From Lepidurus packardi (lineage: Eukaryota > Arthropoda > Branchiopoda > Notostraca > Triopsidae): a DNA stretch of 64,000 nt. This document shows, piece by piece, positions 37,506 through 49,176 of the stretch (positions are counted from its first letter, which is position 1; the number at the start of each line of letters is the position of its first letter). The notes beneath the pieces are model-generated. The model saw nothing but the letters and a program-made list of their open reading frames with translations, did not search any database and was not told the DNA's origin. The position numbers and the translations under genes are program-made. The DNA lies in NCBI GenBank assembly GCA_023053545.1, contig JAKZAN010000007.1:4030001-4094000 (forward strand), written 5' to 3'.

Positions 37506-40500
37506 ATGGGGTCAGGGGCGAGTCATCAACAGCGAGTCCCATCTTCGGTTCGAAGAAAGGAGCGGCCCCCTGCCGTAGCCACTTCTCCTTTAAAACAGCC
37601 GATGCCTCAGCCCGAGGAACTCGAAAAGCGATTTGAACAAGCCATCGTAAGTTTCTTTACCGACTGCTTAGCATATTCCAAACTATCGCAAGATACTCGT
37701 AGATAAGGCAAGATCTTTATAGAGTAGCGAACCTTAAGTCCCAAGTCTATCGTTAAATTAATAACCCAAAAAACTTCCCTAGTCATGCTGAATTAAAGTC
37801 ACTTGTCAGAGGATACCCTGGTTCATATTAATAAAATGAATAAGGTCTCTGAGGAGTCTCCCCTATCTTTTCCTCATTTTGACGTTTTATAATGTAGCTG
37901 TTTAAAAGTAGCTTTGCTTCTTCCGTTTGTCATTTATTGAGGAACAAACTTCCAGCCTTTTTTCCTGGAAAGCGACACGATCAGGACCGTGCCCAATACT
38001 CGAACCTTTATCGTGAAGGTCTTAAGCAACAACATCCTTGAGTGCAGTGTGTCTTGAGGCTTAGGGAGGGGGGTGGGGACCGGAAATGTTGACTATGAAT
38101 CCGGATTCGGATGACGTCACTTAGAAAATTAATTAAGCATGTTTGAAGGATACGGTTTCCCTTGACTAAGTTACATGGCCTATTGCACAGGCTTTTGATA
38201 TTTATCAAATGCAAGCAAGATGCCAAATAATTAAATGCGTTAGGCGAAATGTGTGGTTGTTTTTGTTTATTGCTAAAAATAAATTGATATAATGACGCGG
38301 TTAAACTGGGATTGGTTTCAATTCACAGGCGTCGATGGACTTGCCACCCGATAAGGTCAAACTGCTGCGAAAATATGATATGGAGAAGAAATGGGAAATT
38401 GTTTGCGACCAAGAGCGAGTTCAAGCCAAAGACCCGCCTTCATATTATTTGAATAAGCTCAAGACGTACTTGGACCCCAAAGCTTCTAGAAGTTCTAGGG
38501 TAAGCAATTTACTTATAGTAATAGAATGGAAAGATTACTAAAAACAATATTAAAATAAAAAAGATTATCTCTTGAATAGAAACGAAAATCTGTGGGCAGG
38601 TCCACATCGACGCAAGTTTTGCGTGACCTCGAAATTTCACTACGAACCAACCATATTGAGTAATAATTGTTTATAATATTTATGTATTTATATAATATAA
38701 TAATAAATAGATTATTGAGTAATAAGTTATGTTTTATTAGATGGGTACGGGAGTTTTTGAACGAAGAAAACCAGGGATTAGACGTATTAATCGACTACCT
38801 CAGTTTCCGGTTGTTGATGATGAGACATGAAGTAAAGGGTCTGATGGATTCCGAAGAAAGCGGTTTGTCACCCGGTGGAACCATTTCCAATCAAACGCAT
38901 GTGAACCCGCCGTCGCCGTCGCAATTCCGAAGAATGCCAAGTCTCAAACGAGCTTCCAAGCACGTGGCTAAGTTGAAGATGGGGGAAGCCAAAGATGACA
39001 TCCATGTCTGTATACTATGTCTGCGTGCAATTATGAATAACAAGGTACGATTCAATAAACTCTGCTTCAGTCGAGTGCTAATAATTGGATTGCTTTCTTA
39101 GTATGGTTTCAATATGGTTATCCAACATAGCGAAGCCATTGCTTGTATAGCGCTCTCTCTCAACCATAAGAGTTTACGGTAATATTTACTTATTTTTCAA
39201 CAAGGAGATTTTTACATCTGTATTTTTTAAAATTTTTTTGAAACTTTTTTTTAGAACGAAAGCATTAGTCTTGGAATTGCTGGCAGCGATATGTTTAGTG
39301 AAGGGCGGTCATAGTATTATTTTAAATGCGTTTGACCGGTTTGCGGAGCTGACAGGCGAAAAACGACGCTTTGAAACGCTCATGTCCTATTTTATGCATT
39401 ACGAAGTGTTCCATGTCGAATTTATGGTAAATATTTTTAAAATTATGCCATTTTCAATTGGGATGGTGATATATTGCCGACATTTTTAGGTTGCCTGTAT
39501 GCAATTTGTCAATATCGTCGTACATTCCGTTGAAGATATGAATTTCCGTGTCCATTTGCAATACGAGTTTACAAGGTTGGGACTGGACGATTACTTGGAA
39601 AAAATTCGGCATACTGAAAGCGAGGAGTTACAAGTAAGCATATATTTTTTATGTATTTTTTTACATCCAGCCTAGGCAAATCCCTCTCCCCAGTCTAATT
39701 TATTGGTCGACTTTTACCCAACATTATTGTTACATACATTTAGATTGGAGCTATTTACTAATTATTGATTGTTTTTTCGGTTAGGTACAAATATCGGCGT
39801 ACCTTGATAATGTATTCGACGTAGCAGGTTTAATGGAAGATTCAGAAACTAGGACTGCAGCATTGGAACGAGTGGCTCAACTAGAAGACGAACTGGCCCA
39901 TGTAAAATTTAGAATTTTTCTTTATGAATGAAACTTGATTTGAGACGCGTGTTGTTCTAGACGCACGAGCGATTGGTGGCATCCGAAAACGAGTTGCTTA
40001 ACAAGCAAAGTGAGCTGCAGGAAGAGATTTTTGCGTTACGCTACGAAAAGGAAGTGTTGGATTCTGAAAAACGAGCTTTGGAAGGTGACATTGCCGCTTT
40101 GCGCTCCACAGTTGCTCACCGAGACGAAGAATATAAGCATCAACAATCAAGGATCCAAGAATTGGAAAATATTACCAATTCTTTACCTCGATCCGGTCTT
40201 CCGAGTAGCTCTTCCATTCCTCCTCCTCCTCTCCTTACTACTACTCCCGCTCCGCCTCCTCCTCCTCTTCCATGCTCAGCACCTGTGCTTGCTCCACCCC
40301 CTCCCCCTCCGCCACCGACACCGGCAATGGAGTCCAAAGCTCCTCCACCTCCTGGACCTCCGCCTGCACCAGGTCCGCCCCCACCTCCTGGTCTCCTAGC
40401 AGCACCGCCCGATGCAATGACCATCAAACGACGCATCCAAACGCGTTTCAAGTTGCCCACTCTAAACTGGGTGGCTCTAAAGCCCAATCAAGTACGGCAA

Positions 40501-41020
40501 CGACTTATTCTTTACCCTTTTTTAATCTTTTGGAATAAAATCCGTTTCGGGGTAGGTCCGCGGCACTATCTTCAACGAACTGGACGATGATGCGCTGTAT
40601 GCTGTTATTGACTTCCAGGACTTTGAGGAGCAGTTCAAAATTGGCATCGGACCCGCTTTGACCGCCTCAGAAAGCGAAAACGATGGATTCTCCACAATGG
40701 GAAGCAAGAGGTTTAAGAAACCCGAAACCACTTCTCTGCTGGAGAACAATAGGCTGCGGAATATTGGTAATTTCAAGTTCTTTCTGCTGTAGTTTTTTTT
40801 TTTTATTTTCTAATTTTTTTCATTTTTCTATATATATATATATATATATATTATTATTTTTCTAGCTATTTGTCGACGTAGGCTTGAAATGCCAGTTGAG
40901 CAAGTCATCAGATCTGTAAATGCGTTGGACCTGAAGACGTTGGGAGTCGAGAATGTGGAAGTCCTGCAACGAATGATACCTTCAGATCAAGAAGTATGTA
41001 CTGACATAGCAAATATTTCT

Positions 41021-41065
<45 letters not shown>

Positions 41066-42500
41066 AGACTCGGACTTGAGTCTGGTTTAGTTTAATGGTT
41101 AATTAGTATAACGAATTTTCTTTAACAGACGAAGGCGTATCGCGAGTATCTGGCTGCCAAACGACCATTAGAACTGCTCAGTGAAGAGGACAAATTCATG
41201 TATGCCCTTAGCCGAACTGAGCGCATGTCTACCAAGTTGAGCGTGATGGCTTACATGGCTAACTTCTTCGACAATATGCATTTAATTCAGCCAGTAATAA
41301 TTCTCAACTTACTTTTTTACGTTATTTCCCCACTTACCTTTTTTTCAAGACATTAAACTGAATTTTGTTTTTATTTACAGCAAGTTCAAGCTGTTTTGTC
41401 AGCATCGCGTTCATTGTCAGTCTCGAAGAAACTGAGACGTTTGCTTGAAGTGATTTTAGCCTTTGGCAATTACTTGAATAGTGCGAAACGAGGACCTGCT
41501 TACGGATTCAAGTTGCAATCTTTGGAGGCTCTGCTGGATACCAAGTCTGCAGATCGAAAGATGTCCTTGCTGCATTACGTGGTGGAGACCATTAGTCAAA
41601 AGTTCCCGGAAGTTTCGTCTTTTGAAACTGAATTGCGGTTTATTGAAAAGGCCGCGGCTGTCTCTATGGAAAATGTTATGACGGATGTGCAAGAACTTGA
41701 AAAGGGTATGTTTTTCTAGGTAGCCTCTTGAATAAGTTGATGATTTGTTTGTGCAGGAATGGAATTGACGAAAAAGGAGCTCGAGTTCCGCAAGGATTTC
41801 CGCGATGAGAAGCAAAGTATGGTACTCAAAGATTTCCTGCAGAATGCGGAAGAGAAGTTACGCAAAGTAAAAAGCGAGGCCAAGACGTCCCAGGAAGCAT
41901 TCCATCAATGTGTTGAGTATTTTGGCGATAGTCCTCGGCAGACAGACTCCAATGCCTTTTTCGCTCAGTTGGCGCGGTTTGTTAAGTTATATAAGGTAAG
42001 TCCCTACCACGTTTTAAAAGCAAAGCATGTAAATAAAACAAATTAATTATTAGCAAGCCGAAGCTGAGAATGATCAACGGAAGCGGTTGCAGGCAGCGGC
42101 GGAAGCAGCGGCTTCCAAACCGCATGACGAAAACAACTCAAAGCTACACCCTAAGAAGCAACAAGTAATACTTAACCAAAGTGACGAAATATTGTTAGAT
42201 TTGTATTGACGTATTGTGTCTCGCGTTAGGAATTGGTCGTTGGCGAACTGCTTTCGCGGACGCGGCAAGTTCAGGAGAAGAAACTGTTGCCTGCGGATCA
42301 AGTTTACAATGGGGCGTTGGAGGATATTTTGCTCGGCCTAAAATCAGAACCTTATAGAAGGTAATACAGAATACGTTAGGGATATTTGAAAATAAGTTGT
42401 CAACTTTTGTGATGATAGAGCTGACGCCGTACGAAGGTCTCAAAGGCGCCGCCATGCATCCAACAGGTTGTCGAGAGGTTTGGATGAACTGGACGTTTGA
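37506..42500 (+). CDS. Formin-like protein (FMNL1/2/3 family)
   Basis: Diaphanous-related formin that nucleates and elongates unbranched actin at the cortex, lamellipodia and filopodia. Seventeen exons: 37506-37646, 38329-38499, 38580-38659, 38741-39044, 39102-39178, 39255-39426, 39490-39633, 39785-39901, 39961-40491, 40556-40766, 40866-40993, 41129-41293, 41381-41705, 41757-41995, 42054-42164, 42230-42360 and 42419-42500, in phase to 1042 residues. MGSGAS at the start is a plausible N-myristoylation site, as in vertebrate FMNLs, and sits in a strong start context. GBD/FH3 (about 25-450) has [50 protein letters not shown] and [22 protein letters not shown]1 (about 485-555) has long Pro runs. 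FH2 (about 565-960) has [29 protein letters not shown] and [18 protein letters not shown]-terminal DAD ([15 protein letters not shown]) followed by basic RRSQRRRH indicates autoinhibition relieved by Rho-family GTPases. It lies 1.3 kb after the SRCIN1-like gene. Confidence 0.97.
40829..40851. repeat. (TA)n microsatellite in a formin intron
   Basis: About eleven TA units within the intron between formin exons 10 and 11. Confidence 0.95.
41022..41058. repeat. 37-nt poly-T run in a formin intron
   Basis: An unbroken T run in the intron between formin exons 11 and 12. Its length is prone to sequencing or assembly error, but it is outside coding sequence. Confidence 0.95.
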
Positions 42501-43505
42501 AATTGTGAGTTCAGCATGGTCAAGTTTAGTGGGTGGAAGCTTCGCACAAACCAAGTTTATTTCAAAGATTCCAGATGTAGGGTATATAAAGTGGATTAGT
42601 ATAATCTAACGAAATGCTCATTATTGGAAATGTTCATGGGTAGCGTATATGTACCCTGACTCCACACCAGTTTTGCTCCACGTTAAGCTTCCAAAAATAG
42701 CTAATATTGAAAAGCTTGTATGAAGTGATAGAAAATGGTAAAATCCTTTCATTTTGCTGTCGGGCTCCAAAGTACTTTCCGTTTATCATTTAGGGTGTGA
42801 ATAATGCTTTGTGACTGTTGTGCCTTATCATGGACAATGGACATTCCTGTGCTTTTTTGCTCTCTTCCGGGGGCGTTTATTCTTCTTTTTTTACAAAGTT
42901 TCATAGATTGCTGGTTATGAGCGAATGGATTTACTGTGATACATGCGCTATCTGCTTGAATGCAAATTTCTGATTCTTTATCTGCAAGTTTACTCGAGCT
43001 TCAAGTCATCCGTGTTATCCATAACCGATTGGGACCCCCGATTTTTACAAGCTGTGAGCTAGATATATGTACTTGTATTTCTACGTATTGTCTAAAGTGC
43101 GTTTTCCTACCGTTGAACGTACGAGACTGACGTTCTAGTTTTTACCTTATTTCCCTTGCCATAGTTGTGCTCATCTCATTCCAGAAATATGTATGCGCTC
43201 AGTTTTGTCAAAAGAAATGAGCTTTTCCTATGCTGGAATTTTTTATTCTGTGTATATGTAGTTCTGCCACAAATATAATTAAAACATGTTAAACCCACCT
43301 ACCGTTTAAACACTACTAAGCTACCATAAAATATAAAACCATAAAACAGGGCAATGTCTCATGCATTTAAAGTCTAATTTAACTCAATGAGTTCTATCAT
43401 AACCGGTTGATAATTGAGTTGATAACCGGTTGATATTTTAAAGATGAAGTGAAGTTCAGTTTCGTGAAGTTTCCCACCAGTGCACCTTTTCCATTGCATT
43501 TTGTA
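42501..43505. other. 3' flank of the formin gene, no gene recognised
   Basis: No exon seen. The terminal formin exon overlaps a longer open frame in another phase, which is a shadow. The sequence is AT-rich up to the third MITE copy. Confidence 0.5.
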
Positions 43506-43836
43506 CAGTAAGGAACTTATTGATCGCGACATGGACTTTGCAAATTGACTAATCACATTGCCTTTCCGTTGTTTAGACCAATCCTGTTATTTAAAGCCTA
43601 CTTCTAATCTTTGATAGGGTGCTCAACACGATAACCCTTCTGAATTCCCCCGTCTTTTAAAGGAGCAGGTCATTCAATTAAGTAACACGTTCGTATAATT
43701 AACTGTGGAGGTTAGAACGAATTTCCATACCTAAGCGTAGTAGAGGCTTAAAATGACAGGATTGGTCTAAACAACGGAAAGCAGTGTAATTGGCCAATTT
43801 GCTAAGTCTATGTAGCGATCAATAAGTTCGTTACTG
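43506..43836. mobile_element. MITE copy 3, with intact TA target duplication
   Basis: A 331-nt element starting CAGTAAGGAACTTATTGATC and ending GATCAATAAGTTCGTTACTG, directly flanked by TA on both sides (43504-43505 and 43837-43838). Inner blocks match the copies at 6.8 and 7.9 kb. It lies in the 3' flank of the formin gene. This copy defines the element limits best. Confidence 0.9.
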
Positions 43837-44713
43837 TACACTATGTGAGAAATTACGGAACTATGGTTTAAGCTTGTTCAAACCTATTCATCACAGAGAT
43901 AATTATTTACTCACGTTATTGGGCTGTTGTTTGTACTTTTTTATTTTTAGTTTAGTTTTTTAGGAGTCCTCTGTTTTGTGAATTCTATGAAACACGTGGA
44001 CGCGCACAGATGACAATGTCTTTATTCCGAAGATCCAGCGACAAAACGTTCGGTATGGAACTTGCAAGCGATTACTCATATTGTAGACGAGCTGAACAGG
44101 AAGCTGCAAGGGCAATTGTGTACATAGCCCATTTACAGACAAGGCAATATATTTTCACGCCCTGAATCCCAGGCCTTGGAACGTAACCGTTCGTAGAAAG
44201 TAACAAAGGCTCTGTTCAGTTTGCATTATTGTTTTCTGGAACACTGTTCAGTTCTCTTTTAGCTTTCTCAACTTAGTTTCTATTCCTCGATTTGGTCAAC
44301 CGCAACCTATACCTTGCAAGTTTAAAGCGTAATTTGTGTTGGAAAATCCTTGAACGCAGTGACTTTTCTTTCTTGCCTTTTAGGTACGAGCGGGCCAGTA
44401 CGCTTCATATCGTTAGCCGTTCATGCCTTCTATTTGCTTTCTAGGATATCTCTTAGCTGGAATCGTGAAAACCTGCAAGGCAAAACTACCTTACTAATTG
44501 ACGTCCTCACGAAGCACTCCACCTGCACTTCCGGAGCAAGACCTTGCACGATTGGACGCTTGTTTTCTTTTCAGTAAATATCGCCATACGAATTGTACTG
44601 TGCTTTTAGTTAGTGCGACGGTAGACGTCAAAGCTCGAGATGAGCAACTCGGTAGCAGTGCACAGTTTTATTGTGAATTAGAAACAAGACTTCGAGAGTT
44701 TTAAAAGTCAATC
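43837..44713. other. Intergenic with a possible unassigned exon
   Basis: An open frame from the ATG at about 44010 reads MTMSLFRRSSDKTFGMELAS, then a helical stretch with AEQEAARAIVYIAHLQ. A frame ending at 44704 reads LARLDACFLFSKYRHTNC in another phase. I could not join them through convincing splice sites and recognise no family. The rest is AT-rich 5' flank of the first bestrophin. Confidence 0.3.
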
Positions 44714-47088
44714 ATGACTGTCAGTTATCAATCCGACGTTTCTTCAGCGGACAATGGAGGATTCACTCGTTTACTAATCAAGTGGAAAGGATCGCTCTAT
44801 AAATTGATTTATCGAGAGTTGGCTGTTTTCCTGATCTTGTTTGGATTCTTCAGTTTTCTTTATCGCCATGTCCTTTACGAGGATCAGAAAAAGTATGCAA
44901 TATCAACGCTAATGTCGCGAAGAAAAAGAAAGTTATTTTTTCTAGGGTATTCGAACGTCTGGCAGTGTACTTTGATAAATACCTCGGCATGATTCCATTA
45001 TCCTTCATCCTTGGCTTTTTCGTCACTCTCATTGCCACAAGGTAAGGTTCAGGTTGTGCATATTTACCTATTTCTCCAGAAGCAAATGAAATTTATTTCG
45101 CGCGTGTGTTGTTTACTTTTCGGACATCCGTTAAACCAGATGGTGGAACCAATATATGGCATTACCTTGGCCTGACAGGTGCATATACTTCCATTTCTTG
45201 TTTTGTCGCTTGGGCTTTCCGTAATGCCAAATTTGTATCTTTTTCGACGCCCTAGGCTTCTCCTTGTGATTAACTTACACTTACCTGGGCAAGATGAAGA
45301 AGCACGCCTATTACGGCGTAACTTAATGCGCTACACTATTATCATGATGATTCTGATATTCCGCTCTATTTCTGCAGCTGTCAAGCGACGGTTTCCTACA
45401 ATGGAGCATGTTGTTGACTCAGGTAACATTCGTTTGGTTACATTGTTGGCTACGGCATTTATTAAAATGTTTTTGTGTGTAGGCTTTATGACTCAGGGTG
45501 AATTAGATTGTTTAAACTCGGTAGAACTGGACTTCAATAAATACTGGATACCAAGCACTTGGTTTGTCAACATGTTACGCGAAGCCCGTACTTTGAAACG
45601 AATAGCAGATCCACACGGAATGAAGATCATAATGGAGGTATGTATATATGTGGTGTATTATTGCGGAAGAAATCAAATGTATGTTTAGGAATTTCTGGAG
45701 TTCCGAGGTAGATGCGGGCTTCTGTGGAGCTATGATTGGGTTAGCGTACCCTTAGTGTATACACAAGTAATGCGTAAATTATCGGCCAGACTAAATTCAA
45801 TGTTGGTTTTTAACGAGATTTTGTCTGTTTTTCGGTTGTTGTGAAGGTTGTTACGATATCCACGTATAGTTTCTTTATCGCTTGTTTATTTGGGCGTCAG
45901 CGAGTGGGGAACGAAAGCGACGCCAAGGACGTTCCCGTCGATATTTACATCCCAGTATTTACCATTTTCCAATTCTTTTTCTACATGGGATTGCTTAAGG
46001 TATGAGTTCAGCGGAATTTTATTTTTCTTATACGTGGTTTTATTTAAAACATGATTTAATACTTCCTGCAGGTGGCTGAACAGCTAATCAATCCCTACGG
46101 CGAAGACGACGAAGATTTTGAACTCAATTTCTTAATTGATCGTCACACAAAAGTGAGCACACCAAAAGTGACATGAATACAAGGCTTTTCTCCTTTAAGT
46201 TAAAAATAAAGATGCTTTGTATTAGGTATGTTTTCTAGGAGTCGACTTATTGTGTGAATTGAGTCCTCCAGTATCTAAAGACGTGTTCTTCGGGCAATCC
46301 AATCCTGTGCTGCCGTATACAGAGTCTGCGGTGGGATTCAAAAGGAAAACACACATAGGCTCAGCGGAAGGCGTCAGGTAGACCATTTCCCCCTTTTTTA
46401 TAGTGTAACACAAAAAGGAGCTTTTTATTTAGTGTTCCGGTCAGCAAACAAGGCTTAATGTTGCCCACGGTATCAGAAGAAATTAGCAAACCAGAAGACA
46501 AGTCTTCATTAAAAAGTAATTGCCCATCTTCTAAGCTGTACGTGGTTGACTTACTAATATTTCTTACGGGTTTCAGATGGTGACGGTCCAAAGCGATTAA
46601 CGTTGGAAGACGGCCGTTCTCACCTAGCTATGCGGTTTTCTAGGAGTAGAACGTTCGACGAGGCTGAATTCGTCGACTCATTCGGGAACTCATTGCACAA
46701 GGCTAACTCATGTCCATCTCCGAGTTCTTGGTCCCACTCAACCACCAGAAATGAGAACAGGCAAGTGCGCTCGGCTGGGCTTAACCGGGAAGAATCAACC
46801 GTAGCCATAATTCGCTACTTACGCCGCTTATCTACGCGTCGGAAGCCTCAGCAAAATTGGAAACGGATGCTAACTCCGCTGGACGTCAACTCGTTGCGTC
46901 CGCAAACGGACCCCGAAAAACGGCGGGCATTCGTCCCGAATGCCAATAACGAAGGACAAAATTTAGTTCCTAATCGAGTGTTTACCGTGGAAGGCTACTC
47001 AAATTCAGCCTATTCTAGCCCAGGTCAGGATCGCATAATCAGTCCCTCCGAAGTTCACAATGACCAAGATTCCGTTGTGCAAGTGTGA
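44714..47088 (+). CDS. Bestrophin anion channel (first of a tandem pair)
   Basis: Pentameric calcium-activated chloride/bicarbonate channel of the plasma membrane. Exons 44714-44892, 44946-45041, 45140-45178, 45256-45422, 45483-45637, 45689-45766, 45847-45999, 46072-46152, 46226-46377, 46433-46515 and 46577-47088 join in phase to 564 residues. It starts [12 protein letters not shown], close to the bestrophin consensus. The first exon holds [13 protein letters not shown] and a TM segment. Further marks are [22 protein letters not shown], split by intron 2, then [46 protein letters not shown] and [17 protein letters not shown]. That last acidic run is the calcium-clasp region. About 235 residues follow the channel core and are Ser/Arg-rich without recognised domains, probably a regulatory cytoplasmic tail. 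The neck residues in the [10 protein letters not shown] helix are conserved, so a working channel is likely. Confidence 0.95.
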
Positions 47089-47719
47089 TCCGTCTCATTG
47101 CTCCCCGCTACTTCGGAATAGGATTCTTTTTTCTTTTCCTTCAGTCTTTTTCTCGGTTTCGTTTCTAGAGGCTATCGAAGGTTGACATTGGCGCCTCCAA
47201 TATATATTTAGTTTCGCGTCTGTAAATTATGCAAGAAATACAGCCCCAGGTTACCTGCCCAAGAAGCGTCGTCGTTTCTATTATGTACTCGGTTTCCATA
47301 ACGACCGCTGTGCTGGAGACAACCGAAGAAACTCTGTCTTCTTTTAAAGTAACGCGAGTCCAGTCCGTCCACGGAAATCGAGCTTCCCCAAAACTGGTTT
47401 TTGCCACATTTCTTTAAGGCGTTACTTTTACTTTTACTGCGTACTCTCGAAGTGACCCGTATAGCGAAATTTCCATGGCTCTTTGCCCTCTTTGTTTCTC
47501 TTTTTCGGACAGGCTAATGTGATTGCAACTCGTTGAACAAAGGTCTGGAAGTCGCACCTATAGCTTCGACACATGCTCCGCACTGTTGGGACAATATGTG
47601 TGTGACGAGGCCATTCGACCTGTGTTGCTCGATCGTTATATTGTCGTGGAATACCAGGAAATAACTAGTAGTAAACCGTTCACGTTGATCGAAAGCGGAC
47701 AGTTTAATTTTGCTTCGTC
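47089..47719. other. Spacer between the two bestrophins
   Basis: About 630 nt from the stop of the first to the proposed start of the second. ORFs at 47165-47417 on both strands and 47523-47726 lack recognisable motifs. It should hold the poly(A) site of the first gene and the promoter of the second. Confidence 0.45.
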
Positions 47720-49176
47720 ATGGTGAGTTTTCTTTTCTCCTTCATTTTACAGGATACATCTTTTATTTCCTTTTCTTAAAAAGAAAAAAGGAGCCCAAGA
47801 GCCGAACACACATCAAGCTCAACAAGGCTTCACTCGACTTTTATTTGTTTGGAGATCTTCGTTGTACAAACTAATCTTGCCGCAGTTGTTAATCTTTCTA
47901 TTATGCTTTGGATTCTTGAGTCTGTTATACCGAGTGGCTTTTAATGCTCAGCAACAAAAGTAAGGTTACAACAACTGCCCATTTATTGTACTCTCAATTT
48001 CCTTTTTTTGTTTAAAACAAAGAGACTTCGAGCGGATTGTGCATTATTTCGACGCATATCTCAACATGATTCCTCTTTCGTTCATCCTGGGCTTTTATGT
48101 GAGTACGGTTTATAATAGATGGTGGGCGCAGTACCTTACGTTACCTTCTTATGACAGGTATAAACCCTTGAGGATACAGACTTGTCCTGAAAACACCTCT
48201 ATCGATTGTTCTCATTACTATAGGTTAATGCTCACGATGAATTTGTATATGCCGAACTCTGACGTGGAAACGAGGCTTACGCGCCGTACGCTTCTGCGAC
48301 ATGCTAACTTAATGTACGTACTATTGCTACGACAATTATCCCCTGCTATTAGAAAACGGTTTAAGTCACTGGAAAGTCTCGTCGACAGAGGTACAAAGTA
48401 GAGAGTAAATAAAGTAATTGCGCAAGCACGCACATGCACAGGGTACATGACGAGAGAAGAATTGGATTACCTCGAAACCGGTAAGCCGGACTATTGGATC
48501 CCCTCCACGTGGTTTATTAACTTGTTGACAGAGGCAACAGCAACCAAACAAGTGACCGATTCGCGAGGGGTTTCCTTGATCTTAACGGTACTTGTGTGCC
48601 ATTGATAAGTACACACTTCCACGTGCTAACTTATGTTGGTCCATAGGAAATGCTAAAAATTCGAGAGAACTGTAGTACACTTTGGAATTACGGATGGGTC
48701 AGCATTCCTCTGGTTTATACCCAGGTCGTGGCTATTGTAACGTACAGTTATTTCTTCGCTTGTGTGTTTGGAAGGCAACGTGTTGGTGATGAATCTCTCA
48801 AGAACGATTTGCCAGTTGACATATATTTTCCCCTATTTACTGTTTTGCAATTCCTTTTCTACGTAGGATTGCTCAAGGTAATCATGTGTTAAATTCATCG
48901 ATTCTAACCTTGTATCTAAAATCTCTCTTTGGCGTATAGGTGGCGGAGCAACTTCTCAATCCGTACGGGGAAGATGACAACGATTTCAACTTGAATTATC
49001 TGATTGACCGTAACAATCGTGTTAGCTTTGTGGGAACTGAAACATTGTGTGGGGCTCCATTGCCTCTGGAAAATATTTTACCTACTGATATGATTCTAGC
49101 TAAGGCTGAAGAAAGATCATTAGATCACGGCAAATCGAAGCATATTCCGACAGAAAACATCAAGTTTGTTTACTGA
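47720..49176 (+). CDS. Bestrophin anion channel (second of the tandem pair, short tail)
   Basis: Same channel family as its upstream neighbour. Exons 47784-47959, 48023-48157, 48224-48390, 48442-48587, 48647-48877 and 48940-49176 join in phase. Marks include [80 protein letters not shown] and VAEQLLNPYGEDDNDFN. It ends about 50 residues after the calcium clasp, so the long tail of the neighbour is missing; the total is about 364 residues. The N-terminus is uncertain. The usual MTxxY start is absent, and the only in-phase start I found is an ATG at 47720-47722 directly before a donor (ATG|gtgagt), joined to 47784; this gives a length divisible by three. Two introns present in the neighbour (within TRWW and within YTQ/VV) are absent here. 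The core looks functional. Confidence 0.92.

Noticed and set aside
40140..40487. Gly-rich 115-residue minus-strand ORF
   Set aside because: It is the antisense shadow of the proline-rich FH1 region of the formin.
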